Positions 1 through 8,242 of a DNA stretch of 33,355 nucleotides are shown here, piece after piece. Every line of letters starts with the position of its first letter. The first letter of the stretch is position 1. The DNA is taken from positions 1 to 33,355 of the forward strand of contig JAEOTB010000050.1 in the NCBI GenBank assembly GCA_016840065.1, given 5' to 3'. The DNA comes from Candidatus Hermodarchaeota archaeon (GTDB lineage: Archaea; Asgardarchaeota; Hermodarchaeia; Hermodarchaeales; Hermodarchaeaceae). The notes beneath the pieces were generated by a model. It saw only the letters and a list, made by a program, of their open reading frames with translations. It made no database searches and had not been told where the DNA came from. The translations under genes were made by a program, and so were the position numbers.

Positions 1-377
1 AATGGAACCTGCATCGGGACCTCAAGCAAGAGCCCGAAAAGTACTGTCACTTTGCGGCTGCCTAATGTATGGGTGATCTGGAGTTCTTTGTTCTGGTAGT
101 GTCGCATAGACATGATGATTACGACCCAGTTGATAGAAAGGAAGATGAGGCTGGACAAAAACCAGAGATTGTGGTCAGTGACGCCATAGAGGTCAATGAG
201 GATTGGTATAATGGCAGCGACTATCACCAAGAGTCCGACTGTGACTACACTGCGAATCCGCGTTAGTTGGTAAGGGTTAACTTCGTTCCGGCGAGTTACA
301 CCGATGAGAGCGCCAAAGCCGACAAAGATACCAGAGATTTCAGCTATTGCAATAAGCAATCCAGAGTCTAGTGTCAT
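1..377 (-). CDS. Polytopic membrane protein, partial (C-terminus beyond left edge)
   Basis: An open minus-strand frame runs from an ATG at 377 off the left edge, giving about 125 residues. It shows three clear hydrophobic helices: near residues 6-24 (LLIAIAEISGIFVGFGALIG), near 43-60 and near 70-86. They are separated by short polar loops, including a basic TRR just after the first helix. The AEI-G-FVGFGALIGV style of the first helix recalls a widespread uncharacterised small membrane protein type; no enzyme motif is visible. The start is uncertain. An in-frame TTG at 395 lies 10 bases after AGGAG (406-410) and would add MAGGGN. An ATG at 399 has the best spacing to AGGAG but is in another frame and stops quickly. 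The gene is divergent from the phosphoesterase at 481. Confidence 0.7.
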   Translation of the reverse strand, partial: MTLDSGLLIAIAEISGIFVGFGALIGVTRRNEVNPYQLTRIRSVVTVGLLVIVAAIIPILIDLYGVTDHNLWFLSSLIFLSINWVVIIMSMRHYQNKELQITHTLGSRKVTVLFGLLLEVPMQVP

Positions 378-480
378 GTTTCCGCCGCCAGCCAACCATT
401 GATTACTCCTTCCTTTTTTCGTTTGCTCTTCGATATCTGTCCCAAACTATTTTGTAGAGAAACCTTACCTGATAACGACA

Positions 481-1077
481 ATGCAAGCATTGGTCTTTAG
501 TGATCTCCACGCTGATAGAGGTGCTACCCAGAAAATCGCTGCGAAGTTAAGAGTAGCAGACTACGGATTTTGCCTAGGTGACCTCTCCCAGTGGGGACAA
601 GGTCTTGAAGCGACAGTAGATGCTCTAGATGTTGGTACACAGCTCTACGTTCTCCCAGGAAACCATGAAACAGAAAAAGAGATCGAGCAGGTATGCCGTG
701 AACGCCCCAATCTACACCCCTTACATGGCAAGCACATCTCTCTTGGCGGAGGCAACTTCGTGGGATTTGGTGGAGGTAGAGAGCGGGGCATCGGAAGGTT
801 CCTCCTCAGCAATCCAGAGGCAGAACAGATACTAGCTCAATTCAGGGGATTAACCAATCTCATTCTACTCACTCACACCCCACCCTTTGAAACCGCAGTG
901 GATTTGACTGGGGGAAACAAGCACATCGGGTCCCTACCCCTCCGCATGTTCATCCAAGAAGAGCAGCCGCATGTAATCTACTCGGGACATGTTCATGAAA
1001 GGAGAGGAACAACAGACAACCTAGGAGCCTCAAAGCTAGTTTCTGTAGGCGCAGAAGGCATTCTCATCGATTTGTAA
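481..1077 (+). CDS. Calcineurin-like metallophosphoesterase
   Basis: A 198-residue soluble protein with the full set of metallophosphoesterase motifs in order: D8-L-H10, G33-D34, G60-N-H-E63, T131-H132 and G169-H-V-H172. These residues form the two-metal site that hydrolyses phosphoesters in this superfamily. The length and the compact spacing resemble the small YfcE/Icc-like single-domain enzymes (Metallophos_2). The substrate cannot be read from sequence; cyclic nucleotides, phosphodiesters and phosphoproteins are all possible. The ATG at 481 is the first start in frame and sits just before the DLH motif, where these enzymes normally begin. It is divergent from the membrane protein on its left, with about 100 bases of shared upstream DNA. 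The family call is secure, the function is not. Confidence 0.93.
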   Translation: MQALVFSDLHADRGATQKIAAKLRVADYGFCLGDLSQWGQGLEATVDALDVGTQLYVLPGNHETEKEIEQVCRERPNLHPLHGKHISLGGGNFVGFGGGRERGIGRFLLSNPEAEQILAQFRGLTNLILLTHTPPFETAVDLTGGNKHIGSLPLRMFIQEEQPHVIYSGHVHERRGTTDNLGASKLVSVGAEGILIDL

Positions 1078-1183
1078 AGCTAAGTTGGGGAACGAATAGA
1101 TTTTAAGCTGATATTCCCAGTAATGAATATAGAAAAGTCCGTCCCACACCATGGGGTATTGAAATAGATAAGGAGAACCTACA

Positions 1184-1396
1184 ATGAATGCTGAAGAAAG
1201 TGTACCGGCTGCATCCGAAGAGCTATGCCGGGTATGCCTGAAGCCCGTGACGACTGCTTTCAAATGCCAGGAATGCTACAGTGTTTTTCACAAAACGTGT
1301 ATTACCCACGAGAAGGGCAGGCTACGTAAGAAGAAGGTTTATGTTTGTAGCGTGTGTGGCCACTCATCCTCCTCTTTTGAAATGAGAGTGGGCTAG
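1184..1396 (+). CDS. Small C4HC3 zinc-finger (PHD/RING-like) protein
   Basis: A 70-residue protein that is almost entirely one zinc-binding module. The ligands are C15-x2-C18-x9-C28-x2-C31-x4-H36-x2-C39-x15-C55-x2-C58. This C4HC3 order and spacing matches the cross-brace pattern of PHD fingers and related RING-type fingers. A basic stretch (RLRKKK, 46-51) lies between the third and fourth ligand pairs. The start is well supported, since AAGGAG at 1170-1175 ends 8 bases before the ATG. Such fingers mediate protein-protein contacts, and in RING proteins they recruit E2 enzymes; which applies here is unknown. The same spacing between ligands 3 and 6 recurs in the cytoplasmic tail of the surface protein at 25698-28487. 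It is convergent with the next gene. Confidence 0.85.
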   Translation: MNAEESVPAASEELCRVCLKPVTTAFKCQECYSVFHKTCITHEKGRLRKKKVYVCSVCGHSSSSFEMRVG

Positions 1397-1451
1397 ACGT
1401 CTTACGAGTTATAGCTCCGCTGTGGGACCGTTAGCAAACCACAGAAACGAG
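1397..1451. terminator. Possible bidirectional terminator between convergent genes
   Basis: The gap between two convergent genes holds an inverted repeat, CTGTGG (1420-1425) pairing with CCACAG (1439-1444) around a 13-base loop. A decamer ACGAGTTATA occurs on both sides of it. There is no T-run, so a terminator role is only inferred from position. Confidence 0.3.
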
Positions 1452-1934
1452 TTATAACTCCCTCAGCTTTGCTGCCGCTTGTTTTATCAAATCAGAGGCA
1501 TGTGGTAATGTGGATGTAGAGAGGACCATTGCACGGTAGGCTGAAAAACGAGATTGCTCGATCCCGAGCTGTTCACACACTCTCTCAGCAAAGCCGGAAG
1601 TATCAGCACTAAACTTAGTCTCCACCACTACTTCAGCGAATTTCGTCATACTAATCCCGAGTTCACGTTCTCTAAGGGATTTTCCAAAGGATGACCTAAT
1701 GGTCTTCATGTACCCTCTCTTGTAAACCCGGACATAGACAAGGACCTTGAAGTCCCCTCTGGGCATCTGCTCTGTAACCATCCGAGCTTGCAGTGTTCGA
1801 TCATCCATGGAGGCAATCAGGGATCCACCCGTATCTTCTTTAACGTATTTCATACCGAGTTTATTACAGAACTTCTCAAACTTCTCAAGCGCCTTCGGAT
1901 ATGATGGAAACTCGAATACTAATTCCTTACGCAA
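1452..1934 (-). CDS. Hypothetical protein, 160 aa
   Basis: A soluble 160-residue protein that I do not recognise. It has no signal peptide, membrane segment or cysteine cluster; the only cysteines are C23 and C120. The composition is mixed alpha/beta. An N-terminal part (1-80) has alternating charged helices and a strand-rich stretch (FKVLVYVRVYKRG, about 62-74). A C-terminal half of about 70 residues is helix-rich and ends in KQAAAKLREL. Coding is supported by codon structure, a clean ATG and the absence of a credible overlapping frame. It faces the zinc-finger gene and is divergent from the phospholipase D-like gene at 2022, with 87 bases between them for both promoters. Confidence 0.75.
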   Translation of the reverse strand: MRKELVFEFPSYPKALEKFEKFCNKLGMKYVKEDTGGSLIASMDDRTLQARMVTEQMPRGDFKVLVYVRVYKRGYMKTIRSSFGKSLRERELGISMTKFAEVVVETKFSADTSGFAERVCEQLGIEQSRFSAYRAMVLSTSTLPHASDLIKQAAAKLREL

Positions 1935-2021
1935 GTCTAGACACCTTCTGAATCACAAATAGGTTTTTACGAATCCTTCCAACTAGGATAACTAGCAAAC
2001 AAGAGCTTAAGAGGATTACTC

Positions 2022-3635
2022 ATGAAGTTTCAGCGGATTAGGAGACAAGCTATTACTGCACTACTTGTTTTAATATTGGCAGTTATTTTCCTTCCATCCC
2101 CACAGCCGTCTTCAGCAGTGGATGGGACTCGTTCTTTCGACAAACCCGCAAGCACCTACACAGGACCAGCTACGGTCACCTGTTTCACCTCCCCTGATTC
2201 TAGCTGGGCTGTCCTGAGAGACCTCATGCGTAGCACTCAAAATGAGATGCTCATCTGCGTCTACTCCATCAGCAACGGCTTCCTCATCAACGAGGTAGAG
2301 AACGCCCTTGAACGCAACTCCTCCATGGAGATCAAGATCCTGGTCTCGTGGAAATGGGCTTCATCCGCAGAACGCACCTACACTAAGGGTGCTTTCTACA
2401 ACCTGAGCCAACACGCTGCCTTTGAGAACAACCTATGGCTCTTCTACTCAGAAGATACCGATCTTGAATTCACCCATGGAAAATATATGATCTATGACCG
2501 GGAAGTCCTCATCGTACAGAGCTGCAACTGGGCGAAAAGCGGTATACCCCCAAGGAATAGCACTGGCAATCGTGAATGGGGTGTAGCCATCCGCCAACCT
2601 GATGTCGTCAACTACTTCATGGATGTCTTCACCCACGATTGGCTCCTCCCCAACACTGAACCCTACACACCCAGCTCTGGTGATGCGTACACCTTTAGTA
2701 ATTATCAACCAGGAGGATCTTACACCGCACCCTTTCCAAGCCAAACAATATCTGATACGATGAGCATCCAATGTGTAGTCTCCCCAGACAACAGCGTAGA
2801 TACCATCCTTTCTCTGATCCGAAGTGCCACTAGTACTCTTCACATACAACAGATGTACATCAGAGAAACATGGGGTGCCACATATGCGAACCAGTTCCTC
2901 GACGAAATCATAAATGTCAGAAAACGTGGAGTCGACTGCCGAGTCATCATGGACATAAAAGATGACGAAAACATGGAAGTAGCTAACACACTATGGGCAG
3001 CAGGCGTAGCTGTCGCCTGGCAGGGAGAACACTGGGGAGCAACCGGCTATTGGATGCACAACAAGGGCATAATCGTTGATGATGAGAAAGTCTTCGTCTC
3101 ATCAATAAACTGGAGCAATTACTCAGTTTCCCAGAACCGAGAAGCTGGCGTCATAATCACTCACACAGGAGTTGCAGGGTTCTTCGCAAACGTCTTTCAA
3201 TGGGACTGGGAGCACGCACAACGATTTAGAGGACCGACATCGCCGGTTCTTGATGATGTTCGTGAACCTGACATAAACGGTGAGGTTGGGCTATTCTGGT
3301 CTGAGAGTACTCCCCTTGAAGGCTCCATAGATTATTACCAAATCCAAATGAGCTCCAGAGACACCTTCAATACAATCCTGGGAGTATGGGAAACGAATCA
3401 CTTACAGTACATCATACGTAGACTTGGGGCAGGCACCTATTACTTCCGGGTCCGCGCAGTCGATGAAAACGGACTATTCAGCCCCTGGAGCAACACCGAA
3501 AGCACCACAGTAGTACCTGGAAACGAGTTCCCTTTCCTAATACCCGGCTATCCCTGGGAAGCCATCCTCCTATCACTGGCTCTAGCTCTGGTACCCGTAC
3601 TGATAATACGAAGACGGAAGCATCGCTTTGCCTAA
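2022..3635 (+). CDS. Secreted phospholipase D-like protein with FN3 domain and C-terminal anchor
   Basis: A 537-residue protein. An N-terminal signal sequence (residues 10-33, hydrophobic, ending near SSA) leads into two phospholipase D half-domains, each with an HKD motif: H152-x-K154-x4-D159 and H346-x-K348-x4-D353. Each is followed by the usual S/N-W stretch. A fibronectin type III domain follows at about 410-500, recognised by YYFRVRAVDENG. A Pro-Gly-Tyr motif then precedes one membrane helix (513-529) and a basic end (RRRKHR), as in archaeal surface-sorting tails. Both catalytic halves look intact, so phosphodiester hydrolysis or transfer outside the cell is likely. Lipid and nucleic acid are both possible substrates. 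The ATG is preceded by GAGG. A GNAT gene follows after 73 bases. Confidence 0.9.
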   Translation: MKFQRIRRQAITALLVLILAVIFLPSPQPSSAVDGTRSFDKPASTYTGPATVTCFTSPDSSWAVLRDLMRSTQNEMLICVYSISNGFLINEVENALERNSSMEIKILVSWKWASSAERTYTKGAFYNLSQHAAFENNLWLFYSEDTDLEFTHGKYMIYDREVLIVQSCNWAKSGIPPRNSTGNREWGVAIRQPDVVNYFMDVFTHDWLLPNTEPYTPSSGDAYTFSNYQPGGSYTAPFPSQTISDTMSIQCVVSPDNSVDTILSLIRSATSTLHIQQMYIRETWGATYANQFLDEIINVRKRGVDCRVIMDIKDDENMEVANTLWAAGVAVAWQGEHWGATGYWMHNKGIIVDDEKVFVSSINWSNYSVSQNREAGVIITHTGVAGFFANVFQWDWEHAQRFRGPTSPVLDDVREPDINGEVGLFWSESTPLEGSIDYYQIQMSSRDTFNTILGVWETNHLQYIIRRLGAGTYYFRVRAVDENGLFSPWSNTESTTVVPGNEFPFLIPGYPWEAILLSLALALVPVLIIRRRKHRFA

Positions 3636-3708
3636 TCAGGGAGAGTGTAGGGTAAAAGTTATGTTAGGGTAAATCTCCAACATCTTCCCTTGAAAGAGAT
3701 GTTCTGCC

Positions 3709-4251
3709 ATGTTGGAAGGTAAGAGAGTAACACTTCGTGGGCTAGAACTCACCGACGCTGAAGAAATCATCAAACACTTCAACGACCTTGAGATACGCCA
3801 GTTCTTGGGTGAATCAATACCTATTTCGAAACAGGAAGAAGAAGAGTGGATTCGTAACACTTGGAAAATGCGGCAGGAAGGTAAGGGACACATCTTCGGA
3901 ATCGAATTACACTCTAGCAGGAAACTGATCGGAACCTGCGGACTGGTAAGAATCAGCCCGATTCACCGTGGCGCTGAACTAGGCATAGCAATCATGGACA
4001 AGCAATACTGGGGGAAAGGCCTCGGCGTAGAAGCGCTACATCTGCTTCTCGACTACGCCTTTAACATCCTGAACCTACACCGGGTCTGGCTCGTGGTCAT
4101 CGAGGATAATGAACGGGCAATCCGCTCCTACCTGAAGGTGGGCTTCCAGCACACAGGACGGCTCAGACAGGCTGTCTACAAAGGAGGCATCTATAAAGAC
4201 TCACTCTTCATGGACATCCTCGCAGACGAATACGGCCAGAAACAAAGCTAG
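3709..4251 (+). CDS. GNAT family N-acetyltransferase (RimJ/RimL-like), copy 1
   Basis: A 180-residue protein spanning a whole Acetyltransf_3-type GNAT fold. It opens with the typical GKRVTLRGLELTDAEEI start. The acetyl-CoA pyrophosphate-binding loop is W101-G-K-G-L-G-V-E-A109, followed by the helix and the LHRV-L-V--DNERAI--Y-K-GF segment characteristic of ribosomal-protein or amino-acid N-acetyltransferases. It ends in a D-FMDILADEY motif. The substrate is unknown; protein N-termini and small amines are both used by this family. It is closely related to the gene at 7650 and to the broken copy at 5853. All three lie directly downstream of a gene for a secreted protein. Confidence 0.93.
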   Translation: MLEGKRVTLRGLELTDAEEIIKHFNDLEIRQFLGESIPISKQEEEEWIRNTWKMRQEGKGHIFGIELHSSRKLIGTCGLVRISPIHRGAELGIAIMDKQYWGKGLGVEALHLLLDYAFNILNLHRVWLVVIEDNERAIRSYLKVGFQHTGRLRQAVYKGGIYKDSLFMDILADEYGQKQS

Positions 4252-4377
4252 CGAAAAGGGATGTTGTATCCTAATAATTCGTGGAAAAATCAGAGTCTTC
4301 AGCTCACACTAAACGCTAAAAACCTATTAATTCATTAACACAACTATTCCTCGCTTTAAACTCTAGAGGATTGAGAT

Positions 4378-5631
4378 ATGGTCAAGTTGAAATATCATGA
4401 TGTTGCGGCTACTTTCCTTCTTACCATTTTTGTACTCGCACCATTTCTAGTTCAGCCTAGTATCATGCGGGATAACCATGCTCGGGTTGAAATCTCAGCG
4501 GAGGCACACACATATACAGTTACTCGGCGGCAAGCAGTCATAGATTTCATTGAACCCTTACAGATGTCAGACGGCAGCTTCATCGGTCGTCTTCATCACG
4601 CATGGGCATATGCTACAGGACTCAACAGTCTCTATACGAGTACTGTATTGGAGGCATTAAGTGGGACTAGTTCCATCAATGTGGATCAAGCAATCCAGTT
4701 CTTGGCAAGCTGTCAAGTCGCCCAAGGCGGCTTTACAGCTAATACTTGGACGATAAGTGTAACAACAACGGAAACTCACACCGCTGTAACACCTCTGTCC
4801 ATCTTTGGAGGTTTGTCATCGATTAACCAGGGTACATTGGCTAGTTGGTTAGAGTCACTCTATCGTAGCGACGGTGGCTTCGACCCATCCCCCTCCGAGT
4901 CTAGCGATGTAATCTGGGTCACATACGCTGCAGTAGAAACCCTTGCCTATATCGGTAGATTGGATTTGATTAGTTCATATCTGACCACGAATCGCATCCT
5001 TGAATACTATGACGCGGGTGGCGGGTTCAGTCTCCTGCCTGGTGATGTACCTTCAGGTCTTGGCACTTACTACGGTGTTAGTGTACTTGCCCAGCTAAAT
5101 GCTCTCCATCGCATTTCTTCTACTGACACTAAGAACTTCCTAATGACTTACTACAACCCGACTACCGGTATATTTCGCAATGACAACAGTGACAACTTCT
5201 ATTTCCTTGGTGCCCTCTACATTCTCAACAGATTAGAAGATGTGAATTCTACGGCTACGGTTGACTACATTCTCTCCTGTCAGAGCCACTTACAAGGCGG
5301 TTTTACTCTCGGCCCAAGTGAAGTTGGGCATTCCCCTTTTCAGGGTGCGTCGGAGTGTCGATACGCGGTGGAGTCATTACGGTTTCTGGGAGCCCTGGAC
5401 GCGTTGGACGCGGCGTTCACCGTTGACAACGAACCTGTCTGGACTGGGGATGACACACCTCCAACGACAACTACACCTCCACTCCCTCTAAGTAATGAAT
5501 TATTATTGGTTGGGTTATTAGTAGGTGCTATTGTGACTGTGTTCGTCACAGTTGTTTTGATTAATAAGTGGAGTACCCGTTCTAAAACTAGAAAACAGAA
5601 AGTAGTGAAACGGAAGAAACGAAAGAGATAG
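4378..5631 (+). CDS. Membrane-anchored prenyltransferase-type alpha/alpha-toroid protein
   Basis: A 417-residue protein. An N-terminal hydrophobic segment (about 8-28) looks like a signal peptide. The body (about 50-350) is built of roughly 50-residue units carrying the Q/D-GGF signature of prenyltransferase/squalene-cyclase repeats: AQGGF, SDGGF, AGGGF, TTGIF and LQGGF. These form an alpha/alpha toroid. A short Thr/Pro linker (DDTPPTTTTPP) then leads to one membrane helix (about 372-395) and a strongly basic tail ending KRKKRKR. The orientation predicts an extracellular toroid. I see no DDXD or DXDD cyclase motif, so a binding role is more likely than catalysis. The ATG at 4378 precedes the signal peptide. 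Confidence 0.82.
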   Translation: MVKLKYHDVAATFLLTIFVLAPFLVQPSIMRDNHARVEISAEAHTYTVTRRQAVIDFIEPLQMSDGSFIGRLHHAWAYATGLNSLYTSTVLEALSGTSSINVDQAIQFLASCQVAQGGFTANTWTISVTTTETHTAVTPLSIFGGLSSINQGTLASWLESLYRSDGGFDPSPSESSDVIWVTYAAVETLAYIGRLDLISSYLTTNRILEYYDAGGGFSLLPGDVPSGLGTYYGVSVLAQLNALHRISSTDTKNFLMTYYNPTTGIFRNDNSDNFYFLGALYILNRLEDVNSTATVDYILSCQSHLQGGFTLGPSEVGHSPFQGASECRYAVESLRFLGALDALDAAFTVDNEPVWTGDDTPPTTTTPPLPLSNELLLVGLLVGAIVTVFVTVVLINKWSTRSKTRKQKVVKRKKRKR

Positions 5632-5759
5632 GTCCGGGTTGAAATTACTGGTAGCGCGTGCGACTCTTTTTTCAAAGACTAGTTTTGCTGATTCTTTGAT
5701 TTAAGGTAGACTAATTAGCACACTTGTCACCCTTGTTGTGAAGGTTTCTGGTCGAACTT

Positions 5760-5876
5760 CTACTCCTTGCTTGCAGAGCTGACAATCTCGAAAAGCCCCA
5801 CCCCAACAAACAAGAGGAGGATGAAGAACATGAAGCCAAAGAAAGCACCTGATACATACGGGATATTGTATGGGTT
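5760..5876 (-). pseudogene. Possible membrane-protein C-terminal remnant
   Basis: On the minus strand, codons from about 5876 to a TAG at 5762-5760 read NPYNIPYVSGAFFGF, then a strongly hydrophobic helix (FMFFILLLFVGVGLF), then a short polar end (EIVSSASKE). This looks like the last membrane helix of a protein, but the frame has no start codon. Upstream it runs antisense into the GNAT remnant and then a stop. It may be the tail of a deleted gene or a chance frame. The rest of the 5632-6029 gap, apart from the GNAT remnant, shows nothing I can name. Confidence 0.3.
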
Positions 5877-5954
5877 TTGAACGGACGCTACATCGATATG
5901 TACCTCTACGACATCCTCGCTGAAGAATTCAACCAGCACTTGGCAATAGGCTAA
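5853..5954 (+). pseudogene. GNAT acetyltransferase C-terminal remnant
   Basis: The frame ending at TAA 5952-5954 encodes about 33 residues with no start of its own. Its last part, NGRYIDMYLYDILAEEF, matches the C-terminus of the intact GNAT at 7650-8180 (NGRYWDIYVMDILANEF) almost position for position. It also resembles the end of the GNAT at 3709-4251. A stop (TGA at 5850-5852) closes the frame on the left and the acetyl-CoA loop is missing, so only the last beta-strand region survives. It sits between the toroid gene and the propeller gene, the position at which the other two surface-protein genes have a full GNAT. Best read as a decayed third paralog. Confidence 0.7.
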
Positions 5955-6029
5955 CTTAAACGTAGAATTGGTATAATACTAAAGGATCTACTAGAACCCT
6001 TTCACATTACAGGAATTGGATGTGATAAG

Positions 6030-7601
6030 ATGAAATTTAGGAAACTATTCACCCTCTTCACACTCACTCTACTACTTTTACCAATATTGAATGTGGGAAC
6101 ACCTCAGAGCCACACAACAGCAATCAAAGCTGAACCCCAGGTACTCACCTCAAAACCTTCACTAGCTACTTCCCTAGGTGAGGCACACAAGACACCCAGC
6201 CCCATTAGCTCTCCTTACACCATCCATAATATTTCTGCCAACACTATAGTTGATTTTATCTACTTTCCGTCCAATGGGATTGATGGCAACCAGTTCGCAT
6301 GGCAAGGCTTCGATGGAAACGATTTTGAAATCTTTTGGTACAACGGAACAGACACCATCCAGCTCACAAACAACTATTATGATGACGTTTCCCCATGGAT
6401 CCATGATGGACAAATAGTGTGGGTAGGAAACGATTCCGTTGACGATGAGATTTTCCATTTCAATGGCACTCACACGAACCAGCTCACAGACAACTGTGTC
6501 AACGAATTCTGGCCTCAAATCCACAACGGTCAAGCGGTCTGGGTATCATATGAACCTGACGAAGAAATCTACTTCTTCAATGGCACCCACACTATTCACA
6601 TCGGTTCAGGCTGGGATCCCCAAATCTATGATGGCCAAATAGTCTTTCGAGGTAACGATAGCCTTGATATCGAAATCTTCCTCTGCCCCAATCCCTCCAC
6701 TCCTACCCCAACCATCCTTAATATCTCGAGTAATAGCTTCTATGATGTATACCCCAGCCTTCACGACGGAAAGGTAGCCTGGATGGGTGAGGTATCAGGG
6801 AACGATTATGAAATCCTTTACTACGATGGAGCAACTACAGCTCCCATAACTGATAATGATGGCGATGATTACAATCCAAAGCTCCATGATGGTGAAATCG
6901 TCTGGTACAGCGAAGAGATTGGTGCCGACTATGAGGTTTTCCACTACAATGGCACTGATGTCAACCAGCTTACCGACAACGATGATGATGACAGGTACCC
7001 GTACATTCACGCGGGGCAGGTGGTATGGCAGCAGTACGACGGAAATGACTTTCAAATCCTCCTCTTCGATGGCATCGCCACCATCCAACTCACTAATCGC
7101 ACATTCTACGATGGGCATCCACGTATTCACGATGGATGGGTTGTCTGGGAAGGGGATGATGGACTTGATTACGAAATCTTTCTCGTGGTGACCGAAGACA
7201 TCTGGGCACCCGTGATTAACCATCCACCGGATCTGAGTTATGCGCTGGGTACAACTGGGCACAGCATCACCTGGCACGCAAGTGACTGGAATCCCACCGG
7301 CTTCAACATCACAGGCGACGGAACCCTCGTTGACCAGGACGCCTGGACGGGTGGTAGCCTCACGGTGGACATCGACGGTCTCATCGTTGGATTGCACAAC
7401 TATACCTGTACCGTGTGGGATGGAGCTATGGCATACGCCAGCGATACCGTACAAGTGTATGTGTATGAGACAACGATTCCTATACCTCCTCCTTTGGTAC
7501 CTCTAGCCTTCATGTGGGGTGCCCTCGTCATTGGGGCTGTCGTCGGATTAATCATCGGTCTCCTAGCTAGCTTGATATATCGCCGTACGAAAAAGACGTA
7601 G
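6030..7601 (+). CDS. Membrane-anchored surface protein with eight beta-propeller-like repeats
   Basis: A 523-residue protein. A signal peptide (about 1-27, KFRKLFTLFTLTLLLLPIL) is followed by a roughly 45-residue repeat seen eight times between about 80 and 395. Each unit carries an H/N-DG-Q-VVW strand, an acidic N/D-D-EIF strand and an F/Y-NGT-T-QLT-N strand. This pattern fits a TolB-type beta-propeller with Asp-rich loops that may bind calcium. A C-terminal Ig-like domain (about 400-485; ITWHASDWNPTGFNI, NYTCTVWDG) precedes one membrane helix (about 494-517) and RRTKKT. N-x-T/S sequons are common. The propeller should face outward and bind a ligand; nothing suggests catalysis. The ATG starts directly at the signal peptide. 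Confidence 0.85.
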   Translation: MKFRKLFTLFTLTLLLLPILNVGTPQSHTTAIKAEPQVLTSKPSLATSLGEAHKTPSPISSPYTIHNISANTIVDFIYFPSNGIDGNQFAWQGFDGNDFEIFWYNGTDTIQLTNNYYDDVSPWIHDGQIVWVGNDSVDDEIFHFNGTHTNQLTDNCVNEFWPQIHNGQAVWVSYEPDEEIYFFNGTHTIHIGSGWDPQIYDGQIVFRGNDSLDIEIFLCPNPSTPTPTILNISSNSFYDVYPSLHDGKVAWMGEVSGNDYEILYYDGATTAPITDNDGDDYNPKLHDGEIVWYSEEIGADYEVFHYNGTDVNQLTDNDDDDRYPYIHAGQVVWQQYDGNDFQILLFDGIATIQLTNRTFYDGHPRIHDGWVVWEGDDGLDYEIFLVVTEDIWAPVINHPPDLSYALGTTGHSITWHASDWNPTGFNITGDGTLVDQDAWTGGSLTVDIDGLIVGLHNYTCTVWDGAMAYASDTVQVYVYETTIPIPPPLVPLAFMWGALVIGAVVGLIIGLLASLIYRRTKKT

Positions 7602-7649
7602 TGATGAACTCCTGAGCTGTCCCTGACATGCAGCAGAGTGTGAACTCAC

Positions 7650-8180
7650 TTGATTCAAGGTAAACACGTTACCCTTCGCGGGCTTGAGCTAGAAGACGCC
7701 CCAGAGATCGCATTACACTATAATGACTGGGAGGTCCGCCGGTTCCTCAACAGGATTGCTCCGGTCTCAAAGGAGGATGAGGAGGAATGGATAAGGAGTA
7801 CCTGGGAACAGCGGCGTAAGGGTACAGGTTATGTCTTTGGCATCGAAGTGAACAAGTCTAGGCTCCTCATCGGATCCTGTGGCTTGCACTGGATGAGCGT
7901 AACTAATCGCAGCGCAGACTTTGGCATCGCCCTCTACAACAAAGCCCACTGGAACAAAGGATACGGCACCGAAGCCACCCAGCTTATTCTTGGCTACGGC
8001 TTCAACCAGCTTAATCTCCATCGGATCCACCTTACTGTTTTCGAATTCAACGAGCGGGCCCGGCATGTCTACGAGAAAGTCGGTTTCAAACATATCGGAC
8101 GCCACCGCCAGGCCCTCTTCCGTAACGGACGCTACTGGGACATATACGTCATGGATATTCTCGCAAACGAGTTCGGTTAG
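7650..8180 (+). CDS. GNAT family N-acetyltransferase (RimJ/RimL-like), copy 2
   Basis: A 176-residue paralog of the GNAT at 3709, similar along its whole length. It has the same opening (GK-VTLRGLEL-DA-EI), EEEWIR-TW helix, acetyl-CoA loop (HWNKGYGTEA, about 100-109), LHRI-L-V-E-NERA--VYEK-GF segment and D-YVMDILANEF end. The start is TTG at 7650, placed so that the protein begins like its paralog; no ATG is available there. It lies 48 bases after the propeller gene, on the same strand. Substrate unknown. The pairing with a surface-protein gene, repeated elsewhere in the window, hints at common inheritance or a common job but proves neither. Confidence 0.92.
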   Translation: MIQGKHVTLRGLELEDAPEIALHYNDWEVRRFLNRIAPVSKEDEEEWIRSTWEQRRKGTGYVFGIEVNKSRLLIGSCGLHWMSVTNRSADFGIALYNKAHWNKGYGTEATQLILGYGFNQLNLHRIHLTVFEFNERARHVYEKVGFKHIGRHRQALFRNGRYWDIYVMDILANEFG

Positions 8181-8242
8181 AAATTCTAACAGCAAGAAAG
8201 ATTATAGCGGAAAAGGAAAGCTGTATACTTGGAGAGATTTTC

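Noticed and set aside
69-266. Plus-strand frame of 65 residues near the left edge
   Set aside because: It is antisense to a clear membrane-protein frame (1-377, minus) with three hydrophobic helices; the plus frame is acidic and featureless.
6795-7454. Long minus-strand frame of 219 residues
   Set aside because: It lies antisense to the propeller repeats; its Val/Ile-rich periodic sequence is the mirror of those repeats, and the plus gene has a signal peptide and anchor.
7767-8195. Minus-strand frame of 142 residues
   Set aside because: Antisense to the GNAT gene; it resembles the antisense of the GNAT remnant at 5853 only because the GNATs themselves are related.
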